DNA of 34,409 nt, taken from Rhodospirillales bacterium Ga0074136. Lineage in GTDB: Bacteria; Pseudomonadota; Alphaproteobacteria; Acetobacterales; Acetobacteraceae. The position numbers and the translations under genes are program-made. The notes under the pieces are model-generated. The model had not been told where the DNA came from. It ran no database searches and saw nothing but the letters and a program-made list of their open reading frames with translations. The stretch lies in the NCBI GenBank assembly GCA_001464375.1, contig LNEW01000103.1, positions 1 through 34,409 on the forward strand, read 5' to 3'. This document shows, piece by piece, positions 21,276 through 28,856 of this stretch; position 1 is the first letter of the stretch; every line of letters begins with the position of its first letter.

Positions 21276-23645
21276 TCAGTCCACCCGCGTTGTCCGCAAC
21301 CGGAGTGCATTCCCGACCACGCTCACGGACGACAGCGCCATCGCGGCAGCCGCGATGATCGGCGACAGCAGAATTCCGAACATCGGATACAGCACCCCCG
21401 CCGCGATCGGCACACCGGCCGCATTGTAGGCGAAGGCGAAAAACAGGTTCTGCCGGATGTTGCCCATCACGGCCTCCGACAGCCGCCGCGCCCGGACAAT
21501 CCCCATCAGGTCGCCGCCGAGCAGCGTAATACCGGCGCTCTCGATCGCCACGGCCGTACCGGTGCCCATGGCGATTCCGACCTCGGCCGCCGCCAGCGCC
21601 GGTGCGTCGTTCACGCCATCGCCCGCCATCGCCACGCGGCGCCCCTCGGCCTTCAGCTTCTCGATGATGCGCTGCTTGTCCTCGGGCAGGACCTCCGCCT
21701 CGACCTCGGTGATGCCAAGCCGCCGCGCCACGGCCTCGGCCGTCGTGCGGTTGTCGCCCGTCAGCATCACGACCCGCACGCCCTCCTTCGCGAGGCCCGC
21801 GAGCGCTGCCGGTGTCGTCGCCTTCACCGGATCTGCCACGGCGACGATCCCGAAGGCGCGGCCATCCGCCGCCACGAAGAAGACGGTGGCGCCATCACCC
21901 CGCAGACGCTCCGCTTCCGCCGACAATGCGCCCACATCCACCTTGGCCTCGTTCATGAGGCGGGCGTTGCCGACCGCGACCGGGCGTCCATCGACCGTGC
22001 CGGTCACGCCACGGCCAATAGGCGCGTCGAAGCCCTCGACTGACGGCACGGCGATGCCGCGCTCCTCGGCTGCCCGCACCACGGCTTCGGCGAGGGGATG
22101 CTGGCTTGGCCGTTCCAGCCCCGCAGCGAGGCGCAACACCTCATCTTCCGCCACGCCCGCCGCAGGGATCACCGCCACGACATCCGGCCGCCCCTGCGTC
22201 AGCGTGCCAGTCTTGTCCACGACCAGCGTGTCGATCCGCTCCATGCGCTCCAGTGCTTCGGCATTCTTGATCAGCACCCCGGCCTGCGCGCCGCGGCCCA
22301 CGCCCACCATGATGGACATCGGCGTGGCAAGGCCGAGCGCGCAGGGGCAGGCGATGATCAGCACGGTCACGGCCGCGACCAGCGCGAAGGCAAGGCGCGG
22401 TTCCGGCCCCCAGATCGCCCAGACCGCAAAGGCCACGACCGCGATCGCCACGACCACCGGTACGAACCAGCCGCTGACCTGGTCGGCCAGGCGCTGGATC
22501 GGTGCGCGCGAACGTTGTGCGCCGGCGACCATGCGCACGATCTGCGCCAGCACCGTGTCCTGGCCCACGCGATCGGCGCGCATGACGAAGCTGCCCTGGC
22601 CGTTCAGCGTGCCGCCCACGACCTGATCGCCAACCGTCTTGGTGACCGGCACGGCCTCACCCGTCACCAGGCTCTCGTCGACGTTCGAGGCACCCTCCAG
22701 CACCGCGCCGTCGAGAGGCACCTTGTCACCGGGACGAACGCGCAGCCGGTCGCCGACCATGATGGCGGCCAGCGGCACCTCCTCATCCGAACCATCGTCG
22801 CGCAACCGACGTGCCTGGGCCGGCGCGAGGTCGAGCAGCGCGCGGATGGCGCCGCCCGTCTGCTCGCGCGCCCGCAATTCGAGCACCTGTCCGAGCAGCA
22901 CCAGCACGACGATCACCGCTGCCGCCTCGAAATACACCGCCACCGAGCCATCGGCCGCGCGGAAGGCCGCGGGGAAGATGCCGGGCGCCAGGGTGGCCAC
23001 GACGCTGAACACCCAGGCGACGCCCGTGCCGAGTGCGATCAGGGTGAACATGTTGAGGCTGCGGTTCACCAGGCTCTGCCAGCCACGGACGAAGAACGGC
23101 CAGCCCGCCCAGAGCACCACGGGCGTCGCCAGCGCCAGTTGGATCCAATTGCCGACGCGCGGCCCGCCGACCAGGTGCATCATGCCGGTCAGGTGACCGC
23201 CCATCTCCAGCAGGAAGACCGGGATGGTGAGCACAAGGCCGATCCAGAAGCGCCGGGTGAAGTCCACCAGCTCCGGGTTGGGTCCCGTCTCGGCCGAGGG
23301 GGTTTCAGGTTCGAGCGCCATGCCGCAGATCGGGCAACTGCCAGGGCCTGGCTGGCGGATCTGCGGGTGCATCGGGCAGGTGTAGATGGTGCCCGGCGCC
23401 ACGGCCTCAGCGCGCAAAGGCGCACGTGCCTGCAGATACTTTCCCGGTTCGGCGACGAACTTGGTGCGGCAACCGGCCGAGCAGAAATGGTAGGCGTGCC
23501 CGGCATGGTCGGCGTGGTGCGCGGTCTTTGCCGGGTCCACCGTCATGCCGCAGACCGGATCCTTCACGGTGCCCGATGCCGGCGCAGCCCCCGTAAGCTC
23601 GGGATCGTGCTTGTCGTGGGCTGTGTGGGGGCCGTGATGTTCCAT
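21276..23645 (-). CDS. P1B-type copper/silver-translocating ATPase with N-terminal YHS and HMBD domains
   Basis: This 789-residue membrane pump uses ATP to export Cu+ or Ag+. The N-terminus is His-rich, then a YHS domain ([10 protein letters not shown] with Cys55/Cys59, residues ~29-72) and a heavy-metal-binding domain YTCPMHPQI with CPICGM (residues 88-109) replace the usual HMA domain. Eight membrane helices follow. Key motifs are TGEAVPV (328-334), the transport site [10 protein letters not shown] (433-442, typical of Cu+/Ag+), phosphorylation site DKTGTLTQG (Asp477), SQHPLAEA (514-521) and [16 protein letters not shown] precedes the ATG at 23645. It is the last gene of the leftward copper cluster. 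The exact metal preference is inferred from the CPC motif. Confidence 0.93.
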   Translation of the reverse strand: MEHHGPHTAHDKHDPELTGAAPASGTVKDPVCGMTVDPAKTAHHADHAGHAYHFCSAGCRTKFVAEPGKYLQARAPLRAEAVAPGTIYTCPMHPQIRQPGPGSCPICGMALEPETPSAETGPNPELVDFTRRFWIGLVLTIPVFLLEMGGHLTGMMHLVGGPRVGNWIQLALATPVVLWAGWPFFVRGWQSLVNRSLNMFTLIALGTGVAWVFSVVATLAPGIFPAAFRAADGSVAVYFEAAAVIVVLVLLGQVLELRAREQTGGAIRALLDLAPAQARRLRDDGSDEEVPLAAIMVGDRLRVRPGDKVPLDGAVLEGASNVDESLVTGEAVPVTKTVGDQVVGGTLNGQGSFVMRADRVGQDTVLAQIVRMVAGAQRSRAPIQRLADQVSGWFVPVVVAIAVVAFAVWAIWGPEPRLAFALVAAVTVLIIACPCALGLATPMSIMVGVGRGAQAGVLIKNAEALERMERIDTLVVDKTGTLTQGRPDVVAVIPAAGVAEDEVLRLAAGLERPSQHPLAEAVVRAAEERGIAVPSVEGFDAPIGRGVTGTVDGRPVAVGNARLMNEAKVDVGALSAEAERLRGDGATVFFVAADGRAFGIVAVADPVKATTPAALAGLAKEGVRVVMLTGDNRTTAEAVARRLGITEVEAEVLPEDKQRIIEKLKAEGRRVAMAGDGVNDAPALAAAEVGIAMGTGTAVAIESAGITLLGGDLMGIVRARRLSEAVMGNIRQNLFFAFAYNAAGVPIAAGVLYPMFGILLSPIIAAAAMALSSVSVVGNALRLRTTRVD

Positions 23646-23674
23646 GTCCGTCTAACTCCTCAGCGCGCGAAAGG

Positions 23675-24130
23675 TCACGCAGGCGGGCGCGCGGCCAGCA
23701 TCGCCAGCGGCGGCAACAGCAGCCACTGGAGGAAAGGGGCGAGCCCGGTTCCCCACGGCGGAAGGCGCGGCATGGCGGCCGTGTAGGTCCAGGATTGGCG
23801 CAGATCGACATTCAGCCACTCGCTGAACACCGTGTAGCCAAGGCCAATCAGCGTCGCGACCAGCGTGACGCGCGCCCATCCCTGGCTCGGCCAATGCCAG
23901 GATCAGGTCAGCAGGATCGCCACCGCCAGGGCGGCGGCAGCGATCAACGCGTCCCCGCCAGTGCAATGAAGGACGGCGAAGGCGATCTCGCCCGGCGTCC
24001 CCTCCACCCACAGCGTATAGAGCGGGAGCTGCGCGACTTCCCAGGCCAGGTTCAAGGCGAGCATGGCCGCGAGGTAGCGGGCCGCGGGAGCAGCCGATCC
24101 GGCCCACCCTCGCGGCACCTGGTCGATCAC
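23675..24130 (-). pseudogene. small membrane protein interrupted by an in-frame TGA
   Basis: Reading from a GTG at 24130, which overlaps the DUF2933 stop (GTGA), the frame gives 75 residues with a helix AMLALNLAWEVAQLPLYTLW and a second helix before LHCTGGDALIAAAALAVAIL, then TGA at 23903-23905. The same frame continues without shift for 75 more sensible residues (SWHWPSQGWARV, GLGYTVFSEWLNVDLRQSWT, PFLQWLLLPPLAMLAARPPA) to a normal stop at 23675. The second half is hydrophobic and homolog-like, so one full-length membrane protein of about 150 residues was probably split by a nonsense change, or by a base-calling error. The family is not recognised. It lies between DUF2933 and the copper ATPase. 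Confidence 0.65.
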
Positions 24131-24402
24131 TTGGCGCCGGTTCCACGATCGGAACCAGCGTTTCGTCCGCCGCCGCCGTGGCCATGCCCGTGGTGCATGA
24201 ACAGGTGCATCAGCGGGCAGGCGAGGAGTATGAGGTACGGAAGCGCTCCGAGCGCGTGGCCCCAATGCTCCCGCAGGACGTAGAAGGCCGCGACCAGCAC
24301 GAAGCCGAGCACGGCGACCCCCGCGCGTGTGCGCCACCAAACCGGCCGACTGCCCGACATGAGATGCCTGGCAGGCGAGCCGGGATTGGCCTCGTCGCCC
24401 AT
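24127..24402 (-). CDS. DUF2933 small membrane protein
   Basis: This 91-residue protein has two helices (GVAVLGFVLVAAFYVL and LPYLILLACPLMHLFMHH) and a C-terminal HHGHGHGGGGR tail. The Cys-Pro-Leu-Met-His-Leu-Phe-Met-His-His ending is characteristic of DUF2933, a family regularly found beside copper and silver resistance genes. The Met/His tail probably handles soft metal ions at the membrane; no direct function is known. The start ATG at 24402 is one base after the DUF305 stop, and its own stop overlaps the next start, so the genes are tightly coupled. Confidence 0.82.
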   Translation of the reverse strand: MGDEANPGSPARHLMSGSRPVWWRTRAGVAVLGFVLVAAFYVLREHWGHALGALPYLILLACPLMHLFMHHGHGHGGGGRNAGSDRGTGAK

Positions 24403-24403
24403 G

Positions 24404-24934
24404 TCAGCGCGGCCGTGCCAGGAAGGCGCGCAGCGTGGCGATCTCGCTCTCCTGCGCGCGAATCACGGCTTCGGCCAGGCTGCGCATCCCCGGATCCCGG
24501 CCATGCGCCAGCTGGACCCGGGCCATTGCGATCGCGCCCTCGTGGTGCGGGATCATGGAGGCGGCGAAATCGCGATCCGCATCACCGGTGAAGGTGATGG
24601 CCATGTCGCGGTGCATCTTCTCGTTCGCGGCCATGAAGGCGGCGGTCGAGGGGGACTGCGCCGCGGTTCCCGGAGCCGCGGCACCGTGCTGATGCGGGTT
24701 GGTCGCCGGCGCGGCACCTGCACCCGGCGCCTGCGCGCCAGGCATCATCCGCTGCTGCATCTGCTGCATGTGCTGCATGTGCTGCTGCATGCCGGGCATC
24801 TGGCCCATCATGCCGGGCTGCCCAGGCTGTGCCGGGTGCGGTTGCGGCGCGGTGCCCTGGGCGATGGCGAAGCCTGCCGCGGAGACGGTGGCGATGCCGG
24901 CAGCAAGGGCAAGGGAGCGAGCAAGGCGCGTCAT
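24404..24934 (-). CDS. DUF305 / CopM-family periplasmic copper-binding protein
   Basis: This is a 176-residue secreted protein. Residues 1-26 are a signal peptide ([14 protein letters not shown]...AIAQ). Residues 41-65 are Met/Gln/His-rich ([20 protein letters not shown]), a metal-sequestering segment. The DUF305 domain at ~97-173 shows [39 protein letters not shown] and [14 protein letters not shown]. Cyanobacterial CopM of this family binds copper in the periplasm, so a metallochaperone or buffer role is likely. The start at 24934 follows AAAGGAA. A 15-bp dyad 70 bases upstream resembles one before the RND operon, suggesting control by the local response regulator. Confidence 0.87.
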   Translation of the reverse strand: MTRLARSLALAAGIATVSAAGFAIAQGTAPQPHPAQPGQPGMMGQMPGMQQHMQHMQQMQQRMMPGAQAPGAGAAPATNPHQHGAAAPGTAAQSPSTAAFMAANEKMHRDMAITFTGDADRDFAASMIPHHEGAIAMARVQLAHGRDPGMRSLAEAVIRAQESEIATLRAFLARPR

Positions 24935-25003
24935 GTGCTGGGTTCCTTTGTTTCGGGTTTCCCAAGACTGGCGCCCCGGCATGTCGCCAGCGTCACGCCG
25001 TCA

Positions 25004-25018
25004 TGACAAAGCATGTCA
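25004..25018 (-). promoter_or_regulatory. copper-box-like dyad before the DUF305 gene
   Basis: TGACA-AAGCA-TGTCA is a perfect 5-bp inverted repeat with a 5-base spacer. It matches 12 of 15 bases of the dyad at 33745-33759 and resembles CusR/CopR boxes (TGACAA-N2-TTGTCA-like). It is inferred to bind the OmpR-type regulator encoded at 27145-27891. Confidence 0.5.
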
Positions 25019-25026
25019 GCGCGGGA

Positions 25027-25230
25027 TCAGGCTGAGATGCGCTCGACCTGCCAACCACCATCGCGCAACGCCTGCTCCAGGCGCGCTGTGTCCACGGCCG
25101 ACGTCACGGCCGCCTCCCGCGTGTCCAGCTTGATGTCGATCCCCGCCTGCGGGTCGGCCTGCCGGAGCGACGCCGTGACGCCCTTCGCGCAGCCGCCGCA
25201 GTTCATGTTCGCGATCCGAAAGCGATGCAT
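25027..25230 (-). CDS. HMA-domain copper chaperone (CopZ-like)
   Basis: This 67-residue ferredoxin-like heavy-metal-associated domain has the metal loop NMNCGGCAKGVT (Cys11-x-x-Cys14), then a beta strand IDIKLDTREAAVTS and a terminal helix/strand ALRDGGWQVERI. Free-standing HMA proteins shuttle Cu+ in the cytosol to P1B ATPases or regulators. The ATG at 25230 is chosen over the GTG three bases earlier because GGAGGG is then well spaced. The ATPase of this cluster lacks an HMA domain, so this chaperone may supply that function in trans. A MerR-type promoter-like sequence lies upstream. Confidence 0.87.
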   Translation of the reverse strand: MHRFRIANMNCGGCAKGVTASLRQADPQAGIDIKLDTREAAVTSAVDTARLEQALRDGGWQVERISA

Positions 25231-25272
25231 CACGCCCTCCTCATGGGTTCTTGCCTGACCGCGGACGTGGTG

Positions 25273-25296
25273 ATTGCCCCCATGGGAGGGTCAAGG
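25273..25296 (-). promoter_or_regulatory. possible MerR/CueR-type promoter before the chaperone gene
   Basis: On the minus strand CCTTGACCCTCCCATGGGGG is followed by CAAT. TTGACC (a -35 element) runs directly into an imperfect CCTCCC-AT-GGGGG dyad, the arrangement of CueR-controlled copper promoters, where TTGACC is followed by a C/G-rich dyad in the spacer. A -10 element is not obvious, and no MerR gene lies in the window. Confidence 0.3.
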
Positions 25297-25310
25297 GCTG
25301 CACGCAGCCC
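25295..25310 (-). terminator. hairpin after the DUF411 gene
   Basis: GGGCTG and CAGCCC (25295-25300 and 25305-25310) form a perfect 6-bp stem with a 4-base loop, 21 bases beyond the DUF411 stop on the minus strand, directly before the possible CueR-type promoter. Only TT follows, so it is weak as an intrinsic terminator. Confidence 0.35.
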
Positions 25311-25331
25311 CTTCCGCACGTCGTGATGCCC

Positions 25332-25802
25332 TCACACCGGCGTGCCGCCGCGGAAGCGCATGAACACCGCACGACCACCGCGCGCGTCGAAGGCCATGAC
25401 GTCGTAGCTATCCGGCGCCTGGCCAGGAACTTCCATGCCCGGTGAGCCCACGGGCATGCCCGGCACTGCGAGGCCGCGGATCCCGGCGGGGCGCTCGGCC
25501 AGCAGACGGATCACCGCTGCCGCGGGCACATGACCCTCGAGCGCATAGCCGCCGACCAGCCCCGCATGGCAGGACAGCAGATCGGATGGCGTGCCCAGCA
25601 TACGGCGCGCGGCTGCCACGGAGCGCACGACATTGTCCTCGATCGGAAATCCTGCAGCGCGCATGTGGTCCACCCATGCGACGCAGCAGCCACAATTCTC
25701 GTCCCGCCAGACCTGAAGGCGCGGAAGGGCCTCCGCCCAGGCACGCGTCGGCAGGGTCATTGCGGCAAGACCAGCCGCCACAAAACGCCTTCGAACCATC
25801 AT
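25332..25802 (-). CDS. DUF411 periplasmic metal-binding protein
   Basis: This 156-residue exported protein starts with a signal sequence containing MVRRRFVAAGLAAM and an ...AWAEA cleavage region; the arginine cluster is Tat-like but without a full Tat motif. The DUF411 pattern follows: VWRDENCGCCVAWVDHMRAA (Cys37, 39, 40), SCHAGLVGGYALEGHVPAAA (Cys78/His79, His91), then GLAVPGMPVGSPGME and YDVMAFD. The Cys/His set suggests a copper or silver ligand site, and the family (with CopG) is associated with copper/silver resistance. It follows the histidine kinase gene after 20 bases. MM at the start leaves a 3-base ambiguity. Confidence 0.87.
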   Translation of the reverse strand: MMVRRRFVAAGLAAMTLPTRAWAEALPRLQVWRDENCGCCVAWVDHMRAAGFPIEDNVVRSVAAARRMLGTPSDLLSCHAGLVGGYALEGHVPAAAVIRLLAERPAGIRGLAVPGMPVGSPGMEVPGQAPDSYDVMAFDARGGRAVFMRFRGGTPV

Positions 25803-25822
25803 CGCGGTATGCTCCTTCGATT

Positions 25823-27148
25823 CTAGCTTCTTGGCAGGCGAACGAACGCCAGAAGTCCGCCGCCTGGTCGGTTGCCCAGCTGCACCGTGCCGCCATGCTG
25901 CTCGACCGCGCGGCGCGCGATGGTGAGGCCGAGCCCGCTCCCGCCGGTGCCGCGATTGCGCGACGTCTCGAGGCGCCGGAACGGCTCGAACACGGCCTGC
26001 ATGTCGGCCTCCGGTATGCCCGGACCATCATCCTCGATGCGGATCTGGATCTCGCGCCCCTCATCCTGAAGCGCCACACGCGCGCCGCCGCCGTACTTCA
26101 CGGCATTGTCGATCAGGTTCGAGAAGGCGCGCTTCAGCGTCACCGGGCTGCACACGAGCCTGGCCTGGGATGGACCGCCATAGGTTACGGCCGCGCCCGC
26201 ATCGGCGGCCGCATCGCACAGCGTCTCGATCATCGCGACAAGGTCGGCCGGCTTGCGGGGCTCGCTCTCGGTCTCGCCGCGCAGATAGGCCAGCGTCGAA
26301 TCGATCATCGCCTCCATCTCGTCGAGGTCGGCATCGATGGCGCGTGCAGCCTCGCCATCCTCGACGAACCCGGCGCGCAGCCGCAGCCGGGCAATGGGCG
26401 TGCGCAGATCATGGCTGACGGCGGCGAGGGCCTGGGTGCGGTCGGCGATAAGGCGGTCGATGCGGCCCTGCATGCGATTGAAGGCCTGCGCGGCGTGGCG
26501 CACCTCGTGTGGGCCTTCCTCGGGCACGGGCACCACGGGGCCGGGGCCGCCGAAGCGATCCGCCGCATCCGAGAGCGCGCGCAAGGGCCGCCCGATCAGC
26601 CGCACCACCAGCAGCCCGAGCAGCAGGATCCCGACCGCCATGGCCGTGGTCGAAAGCAGCGTGGCGTGTTCCGCCGCCGGCGGACGGAACAGGGCGGCGG
26701 AGAAGTTGAGCCAGCTGCCATCCGGCAGTGGCAGCGCGCCGAGCAGCTGGTGCCCCGCCACGCCATCCTCGCCATAGCCGAGCCGCAGCCCGGTGATGTC
26801 GAATTCCGGCACCAGCTCGCCGAGCCGGCTGCGCAGCGCCTCGATGCGGGCGCTGCTCGCCTGCACCGGCTGCACGGTCGCCGCGCGGGTCCAGTGCATG
26901 TCGAGGCTCGCGGTGGAGAGCGCATGCGCGGTCCGGTCGCGTTCGTCGACCGGAAGTTCGGCGACTGCTCGCTTGGCGGCCACAAGGCGCTCCGCGAGCT
27001 GCGCTTCCCGGGTCGTGCCAAGCACCGCCTCGGTGCCGATCTGGTGCAGCCACAAGCTGCCGAGATGGAAGGCCATCAGACCGACCAGCAGCACGAGCAC
27101 GATGCGCCCGCCCAGCGTGTCCGGCAGCAGGCGGCGCAGTGGATTCAT
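25823..27148 (-). CDS. sensor histidine kinase of a copper-type two-component system
   Basis: This is a 441-residue membrane kinase. A first helix at ~13-33 and a second at ~165-185 enclose a periplasmic sensor domain of about 130 residues with few Met/His. A HAMP linker (residues ~186-238), the H-box SHDLRTPIARL (His246), N-box NLIDNAVKY (~344-352), G1 box DDGPGIP (373-379) and G2 box GSGLGL (403-408) follow. This is an EnvZ/QseC-like class I kinase. Its ATG overlaps the regulator's stop by four bases, confirming the pair. Given the neighbours, the stimulus is probably periplasmic Cu or Ag; the sequence does not prove it. Confidence 0.92.
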   Translation of the reverse strand: MNPLRRLLPDTLGGRIVLVLLVGLMAFHLGSLWLHQIGTEAVLGTTREAQLAERLVAAKRAVAELPVDERDRTAHALSTASLDMHWTRAATVQPVQASSARIEALRSRLGELVPEFDITGLRLGYGEDGVAGHQLLGALPLPDGSWLNFSAALFRPPAAEHATLLSTTAMAVGILLLGLLVVRLIGRPLRALSDAADRFGGPGPVVPVPEEGPHEVRHAAQAFNRMQGRIDRLIADRTQALAAVSHDLRTPIARLRLRAGFVEDGEAARAIDADLDEMEAMIDSTLAYLRGETESEPRKPADLVAMIETLCDAAADAGAAVTYGGPSQARLVCSPVTLKRAFSNLIDNAVKYGGGARVALQDEGREIQIRIEDDGPGIPEADMQAVFEPFRRLETSRNRGTGGSGLGLTIARRAVEQHGGTVQLGNRPGGGLLAFVRLPRS

Positions 27149-27891
27149 GCCCCGCGCTTCACGGGCGGCACCAGCATGTAGCCGGCGCCGCGCACCGTCT
27201 TGATGATCGACGGACTCTCGTCGGTCGGTTCGAGCTTCCGCCGCAAGCGGCTGACCATGACATCGACCGACCGTTCGGTGCCATTGAAGGCCATCCGGTT
27301 GCGCGCGAGATCGAGCAACTGGTCGCGGCTCAGCACGCGCTGCGCATGTTCGCAGAAGGCCAGAAGCAGGTCGTACTCACCGCCCGAGAGATCCACCGCC
27401 GTGCCATCGGGCGCGCTGAGCTCGCGCCGCCGCGTGTCGAGACTCCAATCGGCAAAGAGGATGCGCTCGCCCGCCTGGCCCGCCATCGGGTCACCTGCCT
27501 CGCCGCGCGACCGCCGCAGCAGCGCGCGCACGCGCGCCAGCAATTCGGCACGGCCGAAGGGTTTCGGGATGTAGTCGTCGGCGCCGAGTTCCAGGCCCAG
27601 GACGCGATCCGTCTCCTCACCGCGCGCCGTCACCATGATGATCGGCACGCCCGACTTGGCGCGCAGTGCCCGGCACAGATCGAGTCCGGAGGCGCCGGGC
27701 AACATGACGTCGAGCAGCACGAGATCGACCGGCGCGCCCGCCAGCACTTCCCACATCTCGCGGCCATCGCGCGCGCCTGTGACGCGAAAGCCGTTCTGGC
27801 GCAGGAACTTGGCGATCAGTGCGCGCATCTCCCCATCATCTTCGACGACCAGGATGTGGGCTTCCTGCTGCAGGCTGTCGGACGCGATCAC
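27145..27891 (-). CDS. OmpR-family response regulator
   Basis: This 248-residue regulator has a receiver domain with the acidic pair in VVEDDGEM (Asp18/19), phosphoacceptor Asp61 in LVLLDVMLPG, and Lys110 in YIPKPFGRAEL, followed by an OmpR winged helix (LSGGEYDLLLAF, RTERSVD-type recognition region GTERSVDVMVSRLRRKLE, KTVRGAGYML). The GTG at 27891 is proposed as the start, one base after the LTxxQ gene's stop; no ATG in frame gives a better length. Its kinase gene overlaps downstream. Placement within a copper cluster and CopR/CusR-like dyads nearby support a role as copper-responsive activator. Confidence 0.9.
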   Translation of the reverse strand: MIASDSLQQEAHILVVEDDGEMRALIAKFLRQNGFRVTGARDGREMWEVLAGAPVDLVLLDVMLPGASGLDLCRALRAKSGVPIIMVTARGEETDRVLGLELGADDYIPKPFGRAELLARVRALLRRSRGEAGDPMAGQAGERILFADWSLDTRRRELSAPDGTAVDLSGGEYDLLLAFCEHAQRVLSRDQLLDLARNRMAFNGTERSVDVMVSRLRRKLEPTDESPSIIKTVRGAGYMLVPPVKRGA

Positions 27892-27892
27892 G

Positions 27893-28444
27893 TCAATGAT
27901 GCCGGTGGCTGCCCGGCATCGCGCCGCCATGCTGCGGCGCGCCGCCGGCATAGCCGCGCAGGTGGCCATACGCGGCGATCTGTTCCGCGTTCAGCAGCGC
28001 CGCCTGCGCCAGGTGCGTGCGCAGATGCACGTCCCGGATCTCTCCCTGCAGGGCCGCGATGCGGGACGTGCGCGCGGAGAGGTCGGCCGGCGTGATGCTA
28101 CGGTCGCGGAAGGCGGTGTCGAGCGCGCGTTCCTCATCGATGACGCGGGCGCCGAGCGCGCCCGCCTCGGCCTGCATCTGGGTCATCAGGCGCTGCGTCG
28201 CCGCGAGCTGGGCGGGCGTGAGCCGCATCGCCCCAGCCAGTTCGATGACATGGACGGGTCCGGGCCAGCCGTTGAGCTCGGCGGCAAGCGCCAGGCCCAT
28301 GCCGCGACCGGCCAGCAGATCGGCCTGCTGCTCGGCCGACAGCGCACGGATCGGGCGGTCCGTCATGCCGGCATAGGGCGACGGTGCGTTGGCCCAGGCG
28401 GGACCCGCGACGAGCAGGGCAACGGCCATCAATGTCCAGCGCAT
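27893..28444 (-). CDS. periplasmic LTxxQ (Spy/CpxP-like) heavy-metal sensor protein
   Basis: This 183-residue protein has a signal peptide (MRWTLMAVALLVAGPAWA), a helical body with two LTxxQ-type repeats (RLTPAQLAATQRLM at 74-87 and LLNAEQIAAYG at 150-160), and a His-rich C-terminal tail (HGGAMPGSHRHH). LTxxQ proteins are periplasmic chaperone/sensors that dampen two-component kinases (CpxP, CnrX, ZraP). Immediately upstream of the response-regulator and kinase genes, with one base between, it is well placed as an accessory sensor for that pair. AGGAGGGAAGG precedes the ATG. Confidence 0.85.
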   Translation of the reverse strand: MRWTLMAVALLVAGPAWANAPSPYAGMTDRPIRALSAEQQADLLAGRGMGLALAAELNGWPGPVHVIELAGAMRLTPAQLAATQRLMTQMQAEAGALGARVIDEERALDTAFRDRSITPADLSARTSRIAALQGEIRDVHLRTHLAQAALLNAEQIAAYGHLRGYAGGAPQHGGAMPGSHRHH

Positions 28445-28454
28445 CCTTCCCTCC

Positions 28455-28838
28455 TCAATTCTGGTCCATCGGTGTGAAACGCGCCTGCACCGGACGTTGG
28501 CCGGGCAGCGTCAGCGTTACAACCGCGCGCATGCCGCGCGCGGCCGTGAAGTCACCGGTGCCCACCAGCACATTGTCCCCCGTGGGCGCCAGCGCGATGG
28601 TGGCCTGGCGCCCGCCGGCGAGGATCACAGCCTGTGCCGTGGCCCCCGCGGCCGGGATCGGCCGGTCGGCGCCGTCGAACAGGAACAGCCGCAGCGTGTT
28701 GCCGGCCGCCACCAGCTCGGCGTGGTTGGTGCCGATATCCACCTTCTGGCCACCGTTCGGGCCGCGACGCGGCTCGTGCGCGACGGCGGCGAACGGGGCA
28801 AGGACGAAGCTGGCGAGCAACATGCGGCGTGGGGTCAT
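28455..28838 (-). CDS. small periplasmic protein of heavy-metal RND clusters
   Basis: This 127-residue protein has a signal peptide ending AAVA and a mature part beginning HEPRRGPNGGQKVDIGTNHA, then ELVAAGNTLRLFLFDGADRP and a beta-rich remainder. The GPxGGxxxxxGxxHxELV pattern recurs in small proteins next to HME-type RND pumps and in N-terminal parts of some adaptor proteins; the conserved His residues suggest metal binding. No enzymatic role is known. The ATG at 28838 has GAGGACC upstream; ATG at 28853 is possible but lacks a site. It lies 18 bases after the CusA-like pump gene. Confidence 0.75.
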   Translation of the reverse strand: MTPRRMLLASFVLAPFAAVAHEPRRGPNGGQKVDIGTNHAELVAAGNTLRLFLFDGADRPIPAAGATAQAVILAGGRQATIALAPTGDNVLVGTGDFTAARGMRAVVTLTLPGQRPVQARFTPMDQN

Positions 28839-28856
28839 GGTCAGGGTCCTCATGGA

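Noticed and set aside
23903..23905. TGA as a selenocysteine codon
   Set aside because: No SECIS-like hairpin is evident after it, the family is not a known selenoprotein, and the position is in a hydrophobic/Trp-rich linker rather than a redox motif.
24404..25006. Plus-strand frame rich in Cys/Met/Gly repeats opposite the DUF305 gene, at first metallothionein-like
   Set aside because: The repeats are the complement of the Met/His/Gln-rich segment of the DUF305 protein; no ribosome-binding site and no family match.
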